From assembly GCA_026419785.1 (NCBI GenBank), contig JAODTK010005913.1, positions 124,001-188,000 of the forward strand: a stretch of DNA of 64,000 bases. Direction: 5' to 3'. The position numbers were made by a program, and so were the translations under genes. Shown here in pieces: positions 41,650 to 53,298 of the stretch (positions are counted from its first letter, which is position 1; each line of letters begins with the position of its first letter). This stretch comes from Sclerodactyla briareus (taxonomy: Eukaryota; Echinodermata; Holothuroidea; Dendrochirotida; Sclerodactylidae). The notes under the pieces are model-generated. The model saw only the letters and a list, made by a program, of their open reading frames with translations, was not told the origin of the DNA and did not search any database.

Positions 41650-43420
41650 ACACATAAGAAACTTTAGACATGTCAGGACATTCCGTGGGAAATGGTACCG
41701 GCAACTGGCAATGTCAGAGGAGTGAGAGGGGGTAATCCAAGTATTCTCTGTGTGCACTAGTCGGACTGATTATCTGATGTTACACTTCCATTACTGGGAA
41801 GGCGGAAAAGCACACTTCCAGGTTGTGAAGACTTGACAGGCAGGGACTGACCCTTGGGTATTATACCTGTGATCTAGACCAAGCCCTAATTGAGGCCGGA
41901 TCAACCGTGGTGTGTGTAGAAGCAAGTGAGTTGGGAGGAAGAAGAAAGCAAGGGTCAAGGCAACTTCTGAAAGTAAGGAAGGGCAAAACATTTGGGACTT
42001 TTTGCTATTGAAGCAAAAAAGTGAGGGGCATTACCTGTACCCCAGGCGAAATGGGCCGGGTTTAAGTCTATAAAGTACTCTCTTCTTCCCCAGTGCCTCT
42101 CGATCTGGTGTTGACTGTCACTTGATGTGACTATTGGGAAAGCCAGGATAATAACATGTTAAACAATAGCCAGAAGTCCTAATGGATCAACATTACTGAG
42201 CCCACAGTAATTCAGAAATGTCTCAAAAATGGGCTGATATACTAGAAATTACAAAGATCGTCTGTTCTTATCATTGATTATCGTGCAGCTCAGATACTTT
42301 GGTAGGGAGTTGATGCATGGGGTGGGTCATATAGAGAGACATTCCCACCCACCAATGAGGAGAGAATATGTGATTTAAAAGCCTTGTGAAAAGTTGACCC
42401 TAAAATAGCAATAAGACATTGATGGACTGGTTAAAATGGATGATAAAGTATTGAACAGTTATGCACTTGTCAATGCATGACCACACCCCCCCCAAACATA
42501 TACCCCTAAAAAAGAAAGTTTTTAAATGTTGTTAATGAGGTTGGTCGTCGATTCAAAGAACGCCACTCATTCAATTCTACTGCGTTGACCACACCAGCAC
42601 TTATGATAATGGAATGTTGCTAAGTGATCCTCATCATTTAGCATTGCCTGCAGTCTCCTGACTTAGTGTTACGGTCGCTGGGACTTCCACACTGATGGAA
42701 AACATTGGACCCGTGCGTATATCGTGACTTTACCTTCACTCTCTTTTTAAAATATACTTACTTACCAGGTTTATTTTCAGTATTTCATTTCAAGTGCCCC
42801 TCAGATGACTTTTGACTTGGTCAAAAGCAAACAAGTATCTCATCTCAGTGCTGAGTAAAAATTGCAGGTGATCGTTTTGTTTTAAGTTGTGGTTTGAGTT
42901 TGTAACACACATCTTGCAGGGTTGGAATAGCGTGAGTATGGGGAACTTTCAGGAAAAAAAAAAAAAGGCAAGGATTCACTACGCAGAGGGCGTTCTTGTT
43001 TCTCCACAGAGTTAGAAGTATGGACCTAATACATGCTGCAGAGTTAATGGCATCTGCCAATGATGTGTAGGCATATGGAAAGCTGGTAACATTTAAAAAC
43101 TACGAGAAGAGGAGCACCTTCAGTTTCACTCCCCTGCATGGGAAACGGTAACGTGCCACAATCGCAGATGCTTGAGAAAATAGGAAATGTCCACAGGGAA
43201 GTGGCTCTTGAACTCACAATGAACATTGTGTCTCACTTCCAATGAGGGAAGGCTAGGCCTTGAACAACATTGCTGAGCAGAAAAGTTGGGTAGATCCTTC
43301 ATGGTTGCGGACATAAATTAGGCTAGGCAGGGCCTGGCACATAACACAAACTTAAAAAAAAACAGCCAGAAGTAGTGGAACAAAACTGATGATCACAAAA
43401 CCAATATAGGTCGCCTGTCG
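41650..43420. other. Unassigned sequence
   Basis: No gene or repeat family was recognised. An A-run lies at 42,954-42,966, and short C-runs near 42,486. Confidence 0.4.
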
Positions 43421-43454
43421 ATCCGTTTAAGACATTTCCCCAACATTGAAACGG

Positions 43455-43605
43455 GTGAAGGGGGGAGGGTTGCTCTGTGAAGGGGGGGGGTGTTGCTCTG
43501 TTGCAGGAGCTCCGGCCAATTGATCGTACCAGCCTCAGCAAATAATCGTGAAGTTTGTCCGACCACTTGGGGGATTGTAAGCCTCATGGGGGGGGGGGGG
43601 GCTCA
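43455..43605. repeat. G-run cluster with duplicated GGGTTGCTCTGT word
   Basis: GAAGGGGGGAGGGTTGCTCTG and GAAGGGGGGGGTGTTGCTCTG follow one another (43,457-43,502). Another G-run follows at 43,588-43,600. This is a small local duplication. Confidence 0.6.
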
Positions 43606-43919
43606 TGGGTAACGGTATGAGGGTATCGCATCACACAAAAAGAATTACGACAGCTATCGCTTAATTTGATCAACGAGATAATGTCTCTGGTTTAATATCA
43701 AAGTCAATCCCAGTGGATTTTGTTTAATACCTTTGACTGGATTATACTGATTCTGTGACAGGTGAACTATGCATCATTAATTTCAAGTTCTGATACACTC
43801 TTTTCACTCCCGGCATAGGCACTCGATCATATGCGTCTACAGAAGATACAATGTATAGTGTTCATATAACAATAACAGGGGCCCATGCCAGCAAAGAATA
43901 TTGTTGGCGAGGCATGCTG

Positions 43920-44370
43920 TTGAATGTTGTTATGGAGTGGTATGTTAAATGTCACTGCCTGCATCAATGCCAGGCACTCCCATAAATCCCAAAATTTATC
44001 AACTATGCCATCGACATTACCGAAATCAATTGTGTTAATTCATGTTAATTTTCTCGGTTGTAGCTCAGACTGCATAAATGCACATTATGCAGTAAATTAC
44101 ATACTGAAATCTGCTGGAGCAAAGGGATAAAAAAAAAAAAAAAATTAAGTGACTAGCGGTGGAGCGGGGCTGTTAGTGTCCGTCTGCCTCATGTTACAGG
44201 AGAAGGGCATACCCTCACATGAGGATGCAGAGGTTGACACAATCGTTAAGACATGGCTACTGAATAACTACTCCACAGACATACACTACCAAACTATACC
44301 CCGGACCCCCTCCCAGTCACCCTACCCTATCCCATACATACTCACCATGGGTTGTCGTGGCACTGCCTGA
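43920..44370 (+). pseudogene. Two adjacent open frames around an A-run, unknown
   Basis: A 68-codon frame (43,924-44,130) ends with TAA at an A-run of about 16 (44,130-44,145). A 73-codon frame (44,149-44,370) follows in another phase. The second contains HEDAEVDTIVKTWLLNNYS and SPYPIPYILTMGCRG and has natural composition. If the A-run is an insertion or consensus error, the two could be one former gene. If it is a poly-A tail, the first could be the 3' end of a retroposed sequence. No family is recognised. Confidence 0.3.
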
Positions 44371-44399
44371 CAGCGTCATTCAGCGACATGATAAGAACA

Positions 44400-46290
44400 T
44401 AAATCTGACGAGCGGTGGATTGATTTAGGTGACTGGATCCATACGGTACATCAACTGGCTACTGGCATGAAAACAACAAAAGGCAAATCTCCATAATATT
44501 CATGTTGCAATCACAGGGTCACCGACCTGCTGGCGCTACTAGACTGAGCATATGATTTCTTAAAGGAAAGAGAATAACATCGTACACAGACTCAAGCACC
44601 ATCATGCGAGTATTCATTTTGGGAAAACACGTCACACCAAACATAACGTGTAAGAAGTGCTGTTTGTAAATTAAGAACTAAATTCACTTTGAGGTTGATT
44701 TCTCAGTGCCTCGGGGAACGAATCTGGTTATTCTGAACCAATGCATGGCAGAGTATGGGGACACTGAAATGTGCAACTTGTGTGTGCATGGTGGATAGGT
44801 AGGTAGGCCTTCATAGATTTTAGGTTGATGTCTAGTCTAGGCTAGGCTAAAAATCTTAGGCCATAGGGCCAGTAACCAGGGTTTCCTCTAAGCATTTTCT
44901 CCCCGAGTCAAATACAGTAAATCTGAGCTTCGATCTCATTGTCTGACTGCACAGCTTGTGAAGAAAGTCCCGAGAAGTATTTAGGCACAACCCCATAGGC
45001 AATGGGCATCACCTGCAGTGTTATTAGTTTCAGTCAGTTCACAACTCCTTGCAAATTCTGCCAATGTTAGAGCAGGTTAATTTTGGATTCATAAACCCGC
45101 TTTTTATGTATTTTCCCAGTATGTCATTGGGTCAAATTGGCAGGCAAGTGAATTAAAATGCGTAACATGGCTTAGAGGAAACACGCCACGTAACCTTTGC
45201 CAGTCCACAGAGGAAAATGTACAAAATGTAATGAAATGCCTATACAGTTTAATGGAATGTAAAGAATAATTGCCAAAATCACCAAAATAGATGTTCAATT
45301 TATCATAACTACCTTTATCATATAGACTGTTAGAGTGAGGCCTAGGAGCCGGAAAGGCGGCATTCCCTTTAATGAGCGGACACCACTTCAATAAATGTAG
45401 CATCCCTGCTATGAGCCATACGTACACTTGGTCGATAACACATTCATTTAATAAACGAGTTGAATGTCGCTACCGATTCGAAGAGGCTCCCAATTTTCTG
45501 GTGAAATCACATGTTTGACTAGGCCAGATACCCCGGGTCAAATAACAGGAGATCCAAAAACAGAAAATGTCCTCGGTTCGCCTGCGGCCTAGGCTAGGCC
45601 TAATTAACGTCACTCACGATCACACGGAGTTCATATTTCAACTATAGCCTAGTTATCAAGAGGAAAGAAACACATGCTTCCTAAAGAGTGTATTAGCTAG
45701 ACAACTCTCTTACGAATTTAGGTCAGGCCAAGACTGAAAAATTGACGCAGACTGGGGCTAAAAAAAAGTTGACGAGAACTCTGACGTTTTGTTAGTTAAC
45801 CAAGCTACGGGCCTAGGGTTAAGTGTTATCGTTATCGTGACAATATCAAAAGGTACCGTTAGGCGATCTCCCGGTAACGCACCTATTAGGTCATGTTAAT
45901 ATAATTATAACTCCAAATCGTCACTAGCGAGTCGTAGCCTTTATAACAAACAATCTATTCATATCGTAATTCGCTATGAAAATTCCACACAGTTTCCTGA
46001 ATGTCGAAGCAATTTGCCCCGTTGTAGGGCCCCCCCCCCCCCCCCCCCCTTTTAGGTTCACCGATAGTGCTATCGAAATATTGTTGTGTTGCTCAAGTGC
46101 ATCTAGTTGTACGTGCGTGGCATCGTGCAGTTGTCAGAATATGCACAGCTCTGCAGGCCATCATCCGATTGCGCAATAGCTATGAGAGTTACACTTTTTT
46201 CGGCCAGTTTCATTTTTGTCCATAAAAGTTATTTGATAAAATGCTACGACGGGAGTCACACTTACACGTTGTCCCGATTCCCTACGACGT
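44400..46290. other. Unassigned, GGCCTA-rich sequence
   Basis: TAGGCTAGGCTA, CTAGGCTAGGCCTA and similar words are frequent (44,830-44,865 and 45,585-45,605). A C-run lies at 46,030-46,050. No conserved protein frame. Confidence 0.4.
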
Positions 46291-46299
46291 GAACTTGAA

Positions 46300-46720
46300 C
46301 CCACGCGCGCGGGCAATGCATTCAAAAGGCTGAACAATGGAATCGGGAATGTACGGTTCAAGGCTCGAACGCGGAAATCGTAAAACGCGCGCATTACATC
46401 AGCACGGCCCCATGACACGTAGTAGGAACTAAAGCGCCCGAAAGCGGACGGGACGTGTCTACAACGTGAAAAACATACGTCATACGTGTGTTGCCGTCGC
46501 CGTCGTGAAATCTTAAAGCTTCATAGTAGCGACGGCAACGGCACGGCAACGTAGACGAATGTTTTTCACGAGTGTAGACCACGTCGCCCGTCTTTTAGTG
46601 AGAGCGCTTCAGATTCCTACTACGTTAATGTGCCAGTGGTGATGTAATGCGCGCGTTTTACGATTTGCGCGTGAGTTAATGACCGTAAAATTCCCGATTC
46701 CAATTTGCCGTGATAGCGAC
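46300..46720. repeat. Large palindrome (inverted repeat, short loop)
   Basis: The left arm (about 46,338-46,513) contains AATGGAATCGGGAATGTACG, AAATCGTAAAACGCGCGCAT, TACATCAGCACGG, CGTAGTAGGAAC, AAAGCGCCCG, CTACAACGTGAAAAACATA and GTTGCCGTCGCCGTCG. The right arm (46,524-46,705) repeats these inverted: CGACGGCAACGGC, GAATGTTTTTCACG, CGTCGCCCGTC, TTCCTACTACG, TGATGTAATGCGCGCGTTTT and TTCCCGATTCCAATT. The loop is only about 10 bp. It behaves like a foldback or two head-to-head MITE arms. Neither arm codes. Confidence 0.85.
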
Positions 46721-46739
46721 GTCGATAGGTAGCTTTTTT

Positions 46740-47085
46740 TCACGACGGCGACGGCAAACGTATGACGGCAATGTTAAACTACTTGAGAATGCGACAACCT
46801 CACCAAATGCCGTACTACGTCGATCACGAGGGAGTCACTCATTTTCACGTTGTCTACGACGGAACTTGAACCCAGCGAGTGGCATATTCAACAGGCTAAC
46901 AAGGAAGTCGGGAATTTACCGGTCACTACTCGAACGAGCAATTGTAACCCACGCGCATCTAAATCACGCAACCGGCACCTTGAAACGTCGTAAAAACCTA
47001 AAGCGCCTTTACTGCGGGATGGCGACGTGGGATACAAAGTGAAAAACATACGTCATACGTTGCCGTTGCCGTCGCGTTGTGAAAT
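46740..47085. repeat. Direct partial copy of the palindrome arm
   Basis: Repeats the left-arm order in the same strand: CTACGACGGAACTTGAACCC, GGAAGTCGGGAATTTACCGG, CGTAAAAACCTAAAGCGCC, GTGAAAAACATACGTCATAC, GTTGCCGTTGCCGTCGCG. It is preceded by ATGACGGCAATGTTAAACTAC text also found at 39.0 kb. Confidence 0.75.
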
Positions 47086-47512
47086 CTAAAGCGAGATTCC
47101 ATTAGTGCGGATGCGGGTGCGGTATCATTTGTGAAAAATCGCAAGTTTTGCGAATACGGAAACACTTTGTCCCGAAGTAAAAAAGAGGGTAGGGTGATCC
47201 GGAATGACGAAAATATGTGATAACTCACAAAAATGACATCATTAAAATTGGCGTCGAGGAAGTTCTTCCATATAATCTGGTGGTGAGCGTGCGGCATTAA
47301 GCCGCGTTGGTACGAGTCACTTTGCTTACTCTGCTGCTCGTTCCATTTCGTTCGAATGAATTTTTGCCGCTATTTGCAACTGATTTCTGTCTCTGCGACC
47401 CCGAATACGCTTTTTCGAGCACTCTCCACATTTTTTTTACCCGTGAAAACCGAGCTGATGGTTTTACCGTACCACGCATCCCGCCCGCGTTATGGAATTT
47501 CGCCTTCAAGCT
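47085..47512. mobile_element. Short TIR element (MITE, about 0.43 kb)
   Basis: The left end AAAGCGAGATTCCATTAGTG plus CGGATGCGGGTGCGGTA is answered by GTACCACGCATCCCGCCCGC plus GTTATGGAATTTCGCCTT on the right. The inverted ends run about 40 bp with several mismatches. The right half also carries TTTTTTTTACCCGTGAAAACC, inverted to a weak left counterpart. No transposase. The G(C)GATTCCAT ends recall the TTTCCATGCACGCGG arms of the 6.4-kb element but are not the same sequence. Confidence 0.7.
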
Positions 47513-47519
47513 CCCATTT

Positions 47520-50500
47520 ACGGGATGACGACAGCTGTTTCAGACGTTAGACTCAACCGTCCCCCGTGCCTGGCCCCAAGTCAGATGTGAAAAGAGGAGG
47601 GTTGTGTTTTGGCTTCAACTCTGTGAGGAAAAACTCGCCCGTCTCGCCTTTCGAAGGCTCTATGGGAAGATTACCGAAATATACATAGTTTGGCAATGGA
47701 ATAAATCCAGGAGAGTCCGATACTCTAAGGCTTGCGTACCAGCAAAGTGGATGGATTGACCATTGGAGCACATAGGCGCGTGCTGTGGAAGAATAGGAAA
47801 GAGGACGACCGAAGGGAAGGCGAAATCTGTTGATTCGAAAGTTGATGAACAACAGACATTGAATCGCCCAATAGTGTAAGCCTTTTGGGCAAAATCCGCA
47901 AGCTCATGGTGAGGGGTAGGGGAGGGGTTAATCCGGGCAATGTCTAGAGACGATTCAAGTGTAATAAAAATAGGCACGATACCAAAGCAGCTGGTTTTCA
48001 AAATTTGAATCGGAACTCTTTTATTTCCTGTGTGTCCCGCCCCACTACTAGGAACTGATAACGGGCTCCATTAGAGGACCAGAGGATGTGGAAAGGCCAA
48101 GGGCACAACCACCCGTAAAATGAGAATTATGGGGTTTCAATGGGGGAATTCCAAAGCGAGCGGTGGTGAACCGTTTATTGTGTGGCCGAAAACGTTATTA
48201 TATGGTAGCTCTCCTCAAATTGGGAAGGGAGTCACGACTAGACTGACCCCGGTGCTTGGTTGGGAGGCGTCACTACTATATTGACCCCAGTGCTTGGTTG
48301 CCGCGCTTGGGAGATTTGGGATTCAAGGATGCTCGCATTACTTTCCAATTCACACACCTACAGTTTTTTTTGGAGTACGGATCGCCATTTCAGCCATGCC
48401 CCCACCACTAATTGTTATTGAAAAACGCATATGGAAAACCTTGTGTATTTACACTCCGTGGGAAAGGCAATTAAATGTGTGAAAGGTTGCACATGATAAT
48501 AATACTTCCAAGTAAGACAAATCTCAACATTTCGGATTTTATGGTAATGGCATAGGTATATCACGCGATCAAGTCAAAGATGGCGATGGGTCAAACTATG
48601 GGAGGGGGGCGGCGTGTTCCCTTTCCTTCCCGATGAGTCATTGTGTACACACATCACGTCAACAGGGAATCCGCCAAATTTGGGGAGGGGGAGGAGGGTG
48701 TTCGCTATTCCACAAGGTCTCCCGGGATGCCTCCCTATGTTAAGACAAACCACAAATTCAATAATTTATCAACTTCTAACACAAGGAAATTCCAGAATCT
48801 AAACGAAGGCAATGAGGCAATGACTTGCCCGTGATTCAAACACTGATCTCCGTGGTGGTAAGTCAACAGTTAGATTACAGAGATGTACGCGAAGGTGATA
48901 CGAGACTTGGTGCAACACCCATCTGAGGGCAGGGCGCCAGCCTTGATCGGAGCATATGTCAGAATGCAGATCCACCCCCTCATCCCCCAGTCGGGAAAAT
49001 CATTGGTTAGGAGGTCGTCCCGAGCCGTTCCCACTCGTCGAGGAGAATTATTCCAGGTGGAAGGTGGATGCCTAGATCTATATTTACGAATGTATCAGGA
49101 AAACGTTCACCGTACCCTCCCCCTCCCGCTTTTCAAACTCAGCCACAGGTCATGTAACTAAAGATTAGAACGACTTTGGGGAAAAATTAGCCAACAATGA
49201 AGAAATACCAGTGAAGGTGATTGTGGTAGGGGGGGGGGGGGGTAATTGGATGACGTGGGGATCTGGTGGGCCCCTGACTTTTAGGTGAATAAAAAATGAA
49301 CACTACTACTGTACCTGGCTATTCTGGGGAATAACCTCCTTGAAAGTACTAGGCCTAGAGCAGTCCACCATCGATGAACGGACAAAACTATGTCCCGAAT
49401 GAGCTTGCAACCACATAATAGACATTGATCACTTCATATATAGGCGTGAACTCCCATTACCGCGGAAGATTGGTTGTCACTTATTGACGTGTTAACTGCT
49501 GCCGGATTACAAAGCGATGAGTATTGCTTTTTCTTTGATTACTGCTGTGGACGACCACACAAACAAGTTTCCTGATTTGTGATCATGCTGCTCAAAGGGG
49601 AAGGCCAATACGTAGGATAAGACGTCAACCCACCAATAATTAGATAATAAATATTAAAAAAAAACCTACACAACAAAGGGACAATCTGCCTATGTGTACT
49701 AAAACACCCTTTCATCGGTAACAAAGCTCTTCCTGAAAAAAAAAAAAAAATATGGTCCATAAAAACTACAAATGAAATTGGGCTGGTTAATTTATTGATT
49801 GGGTTAAAGACGCTCAGAAAGAAATGGCGTTGGGGACGATTCCGAGCAGCTGTTTATGTATATTCATGAATGGTTCGAGACTACAAATTCACCCGAGATC
49901 TCCACACAAACGATTGCTTGTGTGGAAAGCTAACTTCACATTATATGAATCTGTGTCTGAATGTTGGTGATCATTATTCATAGCTCTCGGAAAAGTCACG
50001 TAAAAATGTATGTAACCGATTCGGACGGAACAGGATCCAGGAGTACCAGGCCTTTACCTCGGAATTGTTATGACATGACTAGTTCTAAGTGAGATATCCT
50101 AATATTGGAACAGCTCCATTAGATCGTTCATGGGGAGGGTCAGCTAATAAATAGTTGCCACCAGGGACAGTCCTAGCTAGACAAGTTTCAGGAACAGAAA
50201 TGGAGACGAATTAGAAGGTGATGGGAACAATATAAGGTGTTCTCTTTCGACAATCTAACAAGGCTGTTCACATTTGATACGTTCCGTTCCCTGTCAAACC
50301 ATACATTCGACACTTGTACGTAATTCATAAATACCTTATTGGTTCCCTGCATTGCTGATGGTAAAAAGTTCAGTCGAGACCATGTTCGAATAGCCAATAT
50401 TCGAACCCTCTCTATTTTGCATAGCGAAAATTGGGAGAATTTATGATTATCTAGAATCTGATTGTTTAGCTGGTGGGCAGCCTATAGTTACCAGTGCAAG

Positions 50501-51360
50501 ACAGGACACAAAAGTGAACTTGAAAAACATATTAGGCTTTGTTTTGGATAGTCCTATGGTGATACATTGTGTATTCACAGTTCATCCCATTCCTATGATA
50601 CATCACAGTCTACATAGCGCGGCGGCACCCACTAAAAATACGGTAAACAAAATGATAGCGCTATAACTCGCTGTGTATGGCTACCCAGGCCACCGCCATA
50701 TCCATATACAGTACACGGCTCGGGGTTTTAAGGCCCTCCACCGGATGCGTCATCATTGAGTCTTAATGCAACAAACGACCTCGGCACCCTCGTATTTATC
50801 CCCTAAATCAAGGGAGCAGTCGCACGGACGCGTTCCGTTCCGTCACGGTTCATACGTCAGTAAAGTTGACGTAGGCGTACGCAACCGTCCGCAATGGCCT
50901 AAACGTCCAGGTACGTTCAGAAGCAAATTGACATACGGATCGATCCGTCATGTTCGGAGTCCCGCCAGGTTTAAATGCTATTTTCTGAAGAAGAAAAAAG
51001 GGAGCACAAGACAAAGCCCATAGGCTATACTGGGGAAAAAGGGAGTACACTGTTCAATCACATTGGCTCTTTACTGAAGTAGTCTGATTGTTTGTTCGAA
51101 ATCAGTGTCACTTGACCCGTAGTAACGAGTTGAAGTGTTACATGAATCCGGCCCGATACCGAGGGGTGGGGGTATTGTAGGCTGGTGGAAGGAGGGGTGG
51201 GAGCATATTCAGAATATTCATTAAATATCAGAATATTCTCACATAGCAGACATAGGCGTAGATCGCGGGAGGATGCGGGATACACCCCCGGATATTTGAT
51301 ATTGAGGGTGGCTATGTCACAGTCACCCCGATGATCCACGATGCGTCTCCCAATATGACT
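47520..51360. other. Unassigned sequence with small duplications
   Basis: A roughly 50-bp duplicated segment lies at 48,242-48,300 (GACCCCGGTGCTTGGTTG and GACCCCAGTGCTTGGTTG). There is a G-run at 49,230-49,242, an A-run at 49,737-49,750, and a CGTCCG-rich segment with inverted words at 50,815-50,960. Short open frames such as 47,660-48,001 (minus) and 50,188-50,397 (minus) show no motif I recognise. No gene called. Confidence 0.4.
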
Positions 51361-51364
51361 AGAC

Positions 51365-51800
51365 ATGTGTAGACGGGTGAACTGCTCGGTGTATCTGCTC
51401 GCTTTTGAGCAATCATTGGTGAAAAGTATTGAACCCCATAGGACCTCCATTGTGGTCAGAAACTCAAGATAGCCTTCATCCATAAGTTTTACGTAATCTA
51501 TGGAGTTACAAAAAGAGTCACAGAAAATATGCAAATTTTGACCCATGATGATTTTGAAATGACCTTTAACTTTGTCAGGAACAAATGTACCAAGTTTCGT
51601 TGAAATCTGGCCAAATTCGGAAAATCACCTAACATTATGCGAATTTGGACTCGATGCCTTGAAATGACCTAAACATTTTTCGGGATCACCTATAGTCTCT
51701 ACCCCCAAGTTTCGTTCAATCCGTATAACTTGAATATTTGCGTAATTAATATGCACATAGCGGCCCAAGCTTTTGCAAATTTGACTCGAACTATCCGAGG
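51365..51800 (+). repeat. Dispersed CAAGTTTCGTTCAAATC repeat, copy 2
   Basis: Matches 33,480-34,030: CGCTTTTGAGCAATCATTGG, GGTCAGAAAC, AATCTATGGA, TTTTGACCCATGATG, AAATGACCT, ACATTTTTCGGGATCACCTA and CCCCAAGTTTCGTTCAAT. It is shorter, missing one internal module. Non-coding. Confidence 0.7.
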
Positions 51801-51809
51801 ATTTTGTAC

Positions 51810-52575
51810 TAGGCGATACATTTGTCGCGGGGGATTTATAATTGAATGTGAATGAGGGTAGCAACGAAGGTCGGCCTACAAACACGGTCAAACACGAAGG
51901 CCTAACACATATTTCGAATAGATGCTTGAATTTTAGGTGAGGACGGCCAATGCAGAGGCAAAAAACCGCGATGCGCGCGCTGTTTACTTATTTCGGCAAA
52001 TTGCTTTTCTACATACGTGTCTTACAAGTGGGGTGAATGGAGAGGCCCAAGAGAACTTTGTTTGGAACACGATTCATGTTGCCCCACCAATGCTGGAATC
52101 CAACTGACATGCACTACCAATGGCTGGAGTTTAGTCTATATCTAATCCTCACTGTTCATAACAGAACGTTTCGCCAGACTGACATGCTGTTTCTTGAGAA
52201 AGCTATAGCACGAGAAATAGAACAACAGGGAAGGGATCGTACACCTCAGTATGGAGGTACACGTGATTGACGTTTGGCACACATATAGTCGCGGAAGGGG
52301 GCAAAGTATTTCTGAGTCATGTGAAATTGGGGGGGGGAGCGGGTATGTTATGTGGAAACAATAATTCTTGAACGCATTCGCCGCCAAACATATGGCTAGC
52401 CCACGCGGCTTAGATGGCACTCACCACATATGTCCCTCCCATAATTTAACACAAATCTCCGCCCCTGATATGGACGATGTGTCACAGTTTTAGAAAATCA
52501 GTGCGTGTGGTGTAGGCCTACTATGCTTAGAATACGACAAGTGTGGACTGTAGGTCCTAAGTAATTATCGAAAGG
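51810..52575. other. Unassigned sequence
   Basis: One 77-codon plus-strand frame (52,037-52,270) has no recognisable motif. A GCGCGC word at 51,972 and a G-run at 52,330 are present. Confidence 0.35.
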
Positions 52576-53019
52576 CTGATGGACAAATGTAACTTGCGTA
52601 AGAAGGGTTTTGCATGGAAATTGGCAGATGGAATGAATGAAAGAGACTGGATCATTCGACTACTCATGGATAGTATCGACAATTCTTAGATTGATATTTT
52701 TCTATTAAATCCGAAATTGCAGACATGGAGAGACATATTTCAAGGATGGTAAATGAGCTCAAAACACTCGGCAGGTCTTTTCCGGCTATCTGAAGGGTAA
52801 AAAAACCTAAAATTCCTTGTACGGTCCGCGCAAACACCCATGGTCGCGCTCCCGCGTAGATAGTATTCGTACCAATCATCCCCCAAAGCCAGAAAGTAAT
52901 CTACGCCACTGGGCAGGGGTATCTGGGTTTCAAGGGATGATGGCCACACTTCAACAAGAACGTATCCAGTGTAGACAGGCCTTTACTCTTTGAAGTGGTG
53001 GGGGGAAGACGTGCATGAC

Positions 53020-53170
53020 TTGGGTTGACTGAGTCACATTTTCCATGACTCGGAGCGACACGGAGTCATTGCACTAACGGAATCGACGTGGACTCGAGTC
53101 ACTAACCTGATGACTCGACTTGGACTCGAGGCTCACTGCCTGTATGAATCGACTTGACTCGAATTCTATG
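53020..53170. repeat. GACTCGAGTC minisatellite, copy in unit 1
   Basis: Imperfect units of about 30 bp carrying GACTCGACTTGGACTCGAG and CACTAACCTGATGACTCG. TCGAGTC and GACTCGA make each unit internally palindromic. The equivalent array in unit 2 is 55,795-55,965. Confidence 0.8.
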
Positions 53171-53298
53171 TTGACCCGAGCACAATGCCATGCCTGCGCA
53201 GAAATCGTCACCCGCAGTGAAAAAAAAACTTGCTTGGAGCCCACTGCGACACCAGTACGTTTTTAATTTCTTCGCGAAAGAGCTCGATCTCCGAACTA

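Noticed and set aside
48815..48880. tRNA-like text (GATTCAAAC with possible arms, minus strand)
   Set aside because: No acceptor or anticodon stem pairing could be made and the conserved T-loop bases are not in place.
51058..51546. 162-codon minus-strand frame
   Set aside because: Part overlaps the dispersed repeat at 51,365-51,800, and the copy at 33.5 kb does not keep the frame; no motif.
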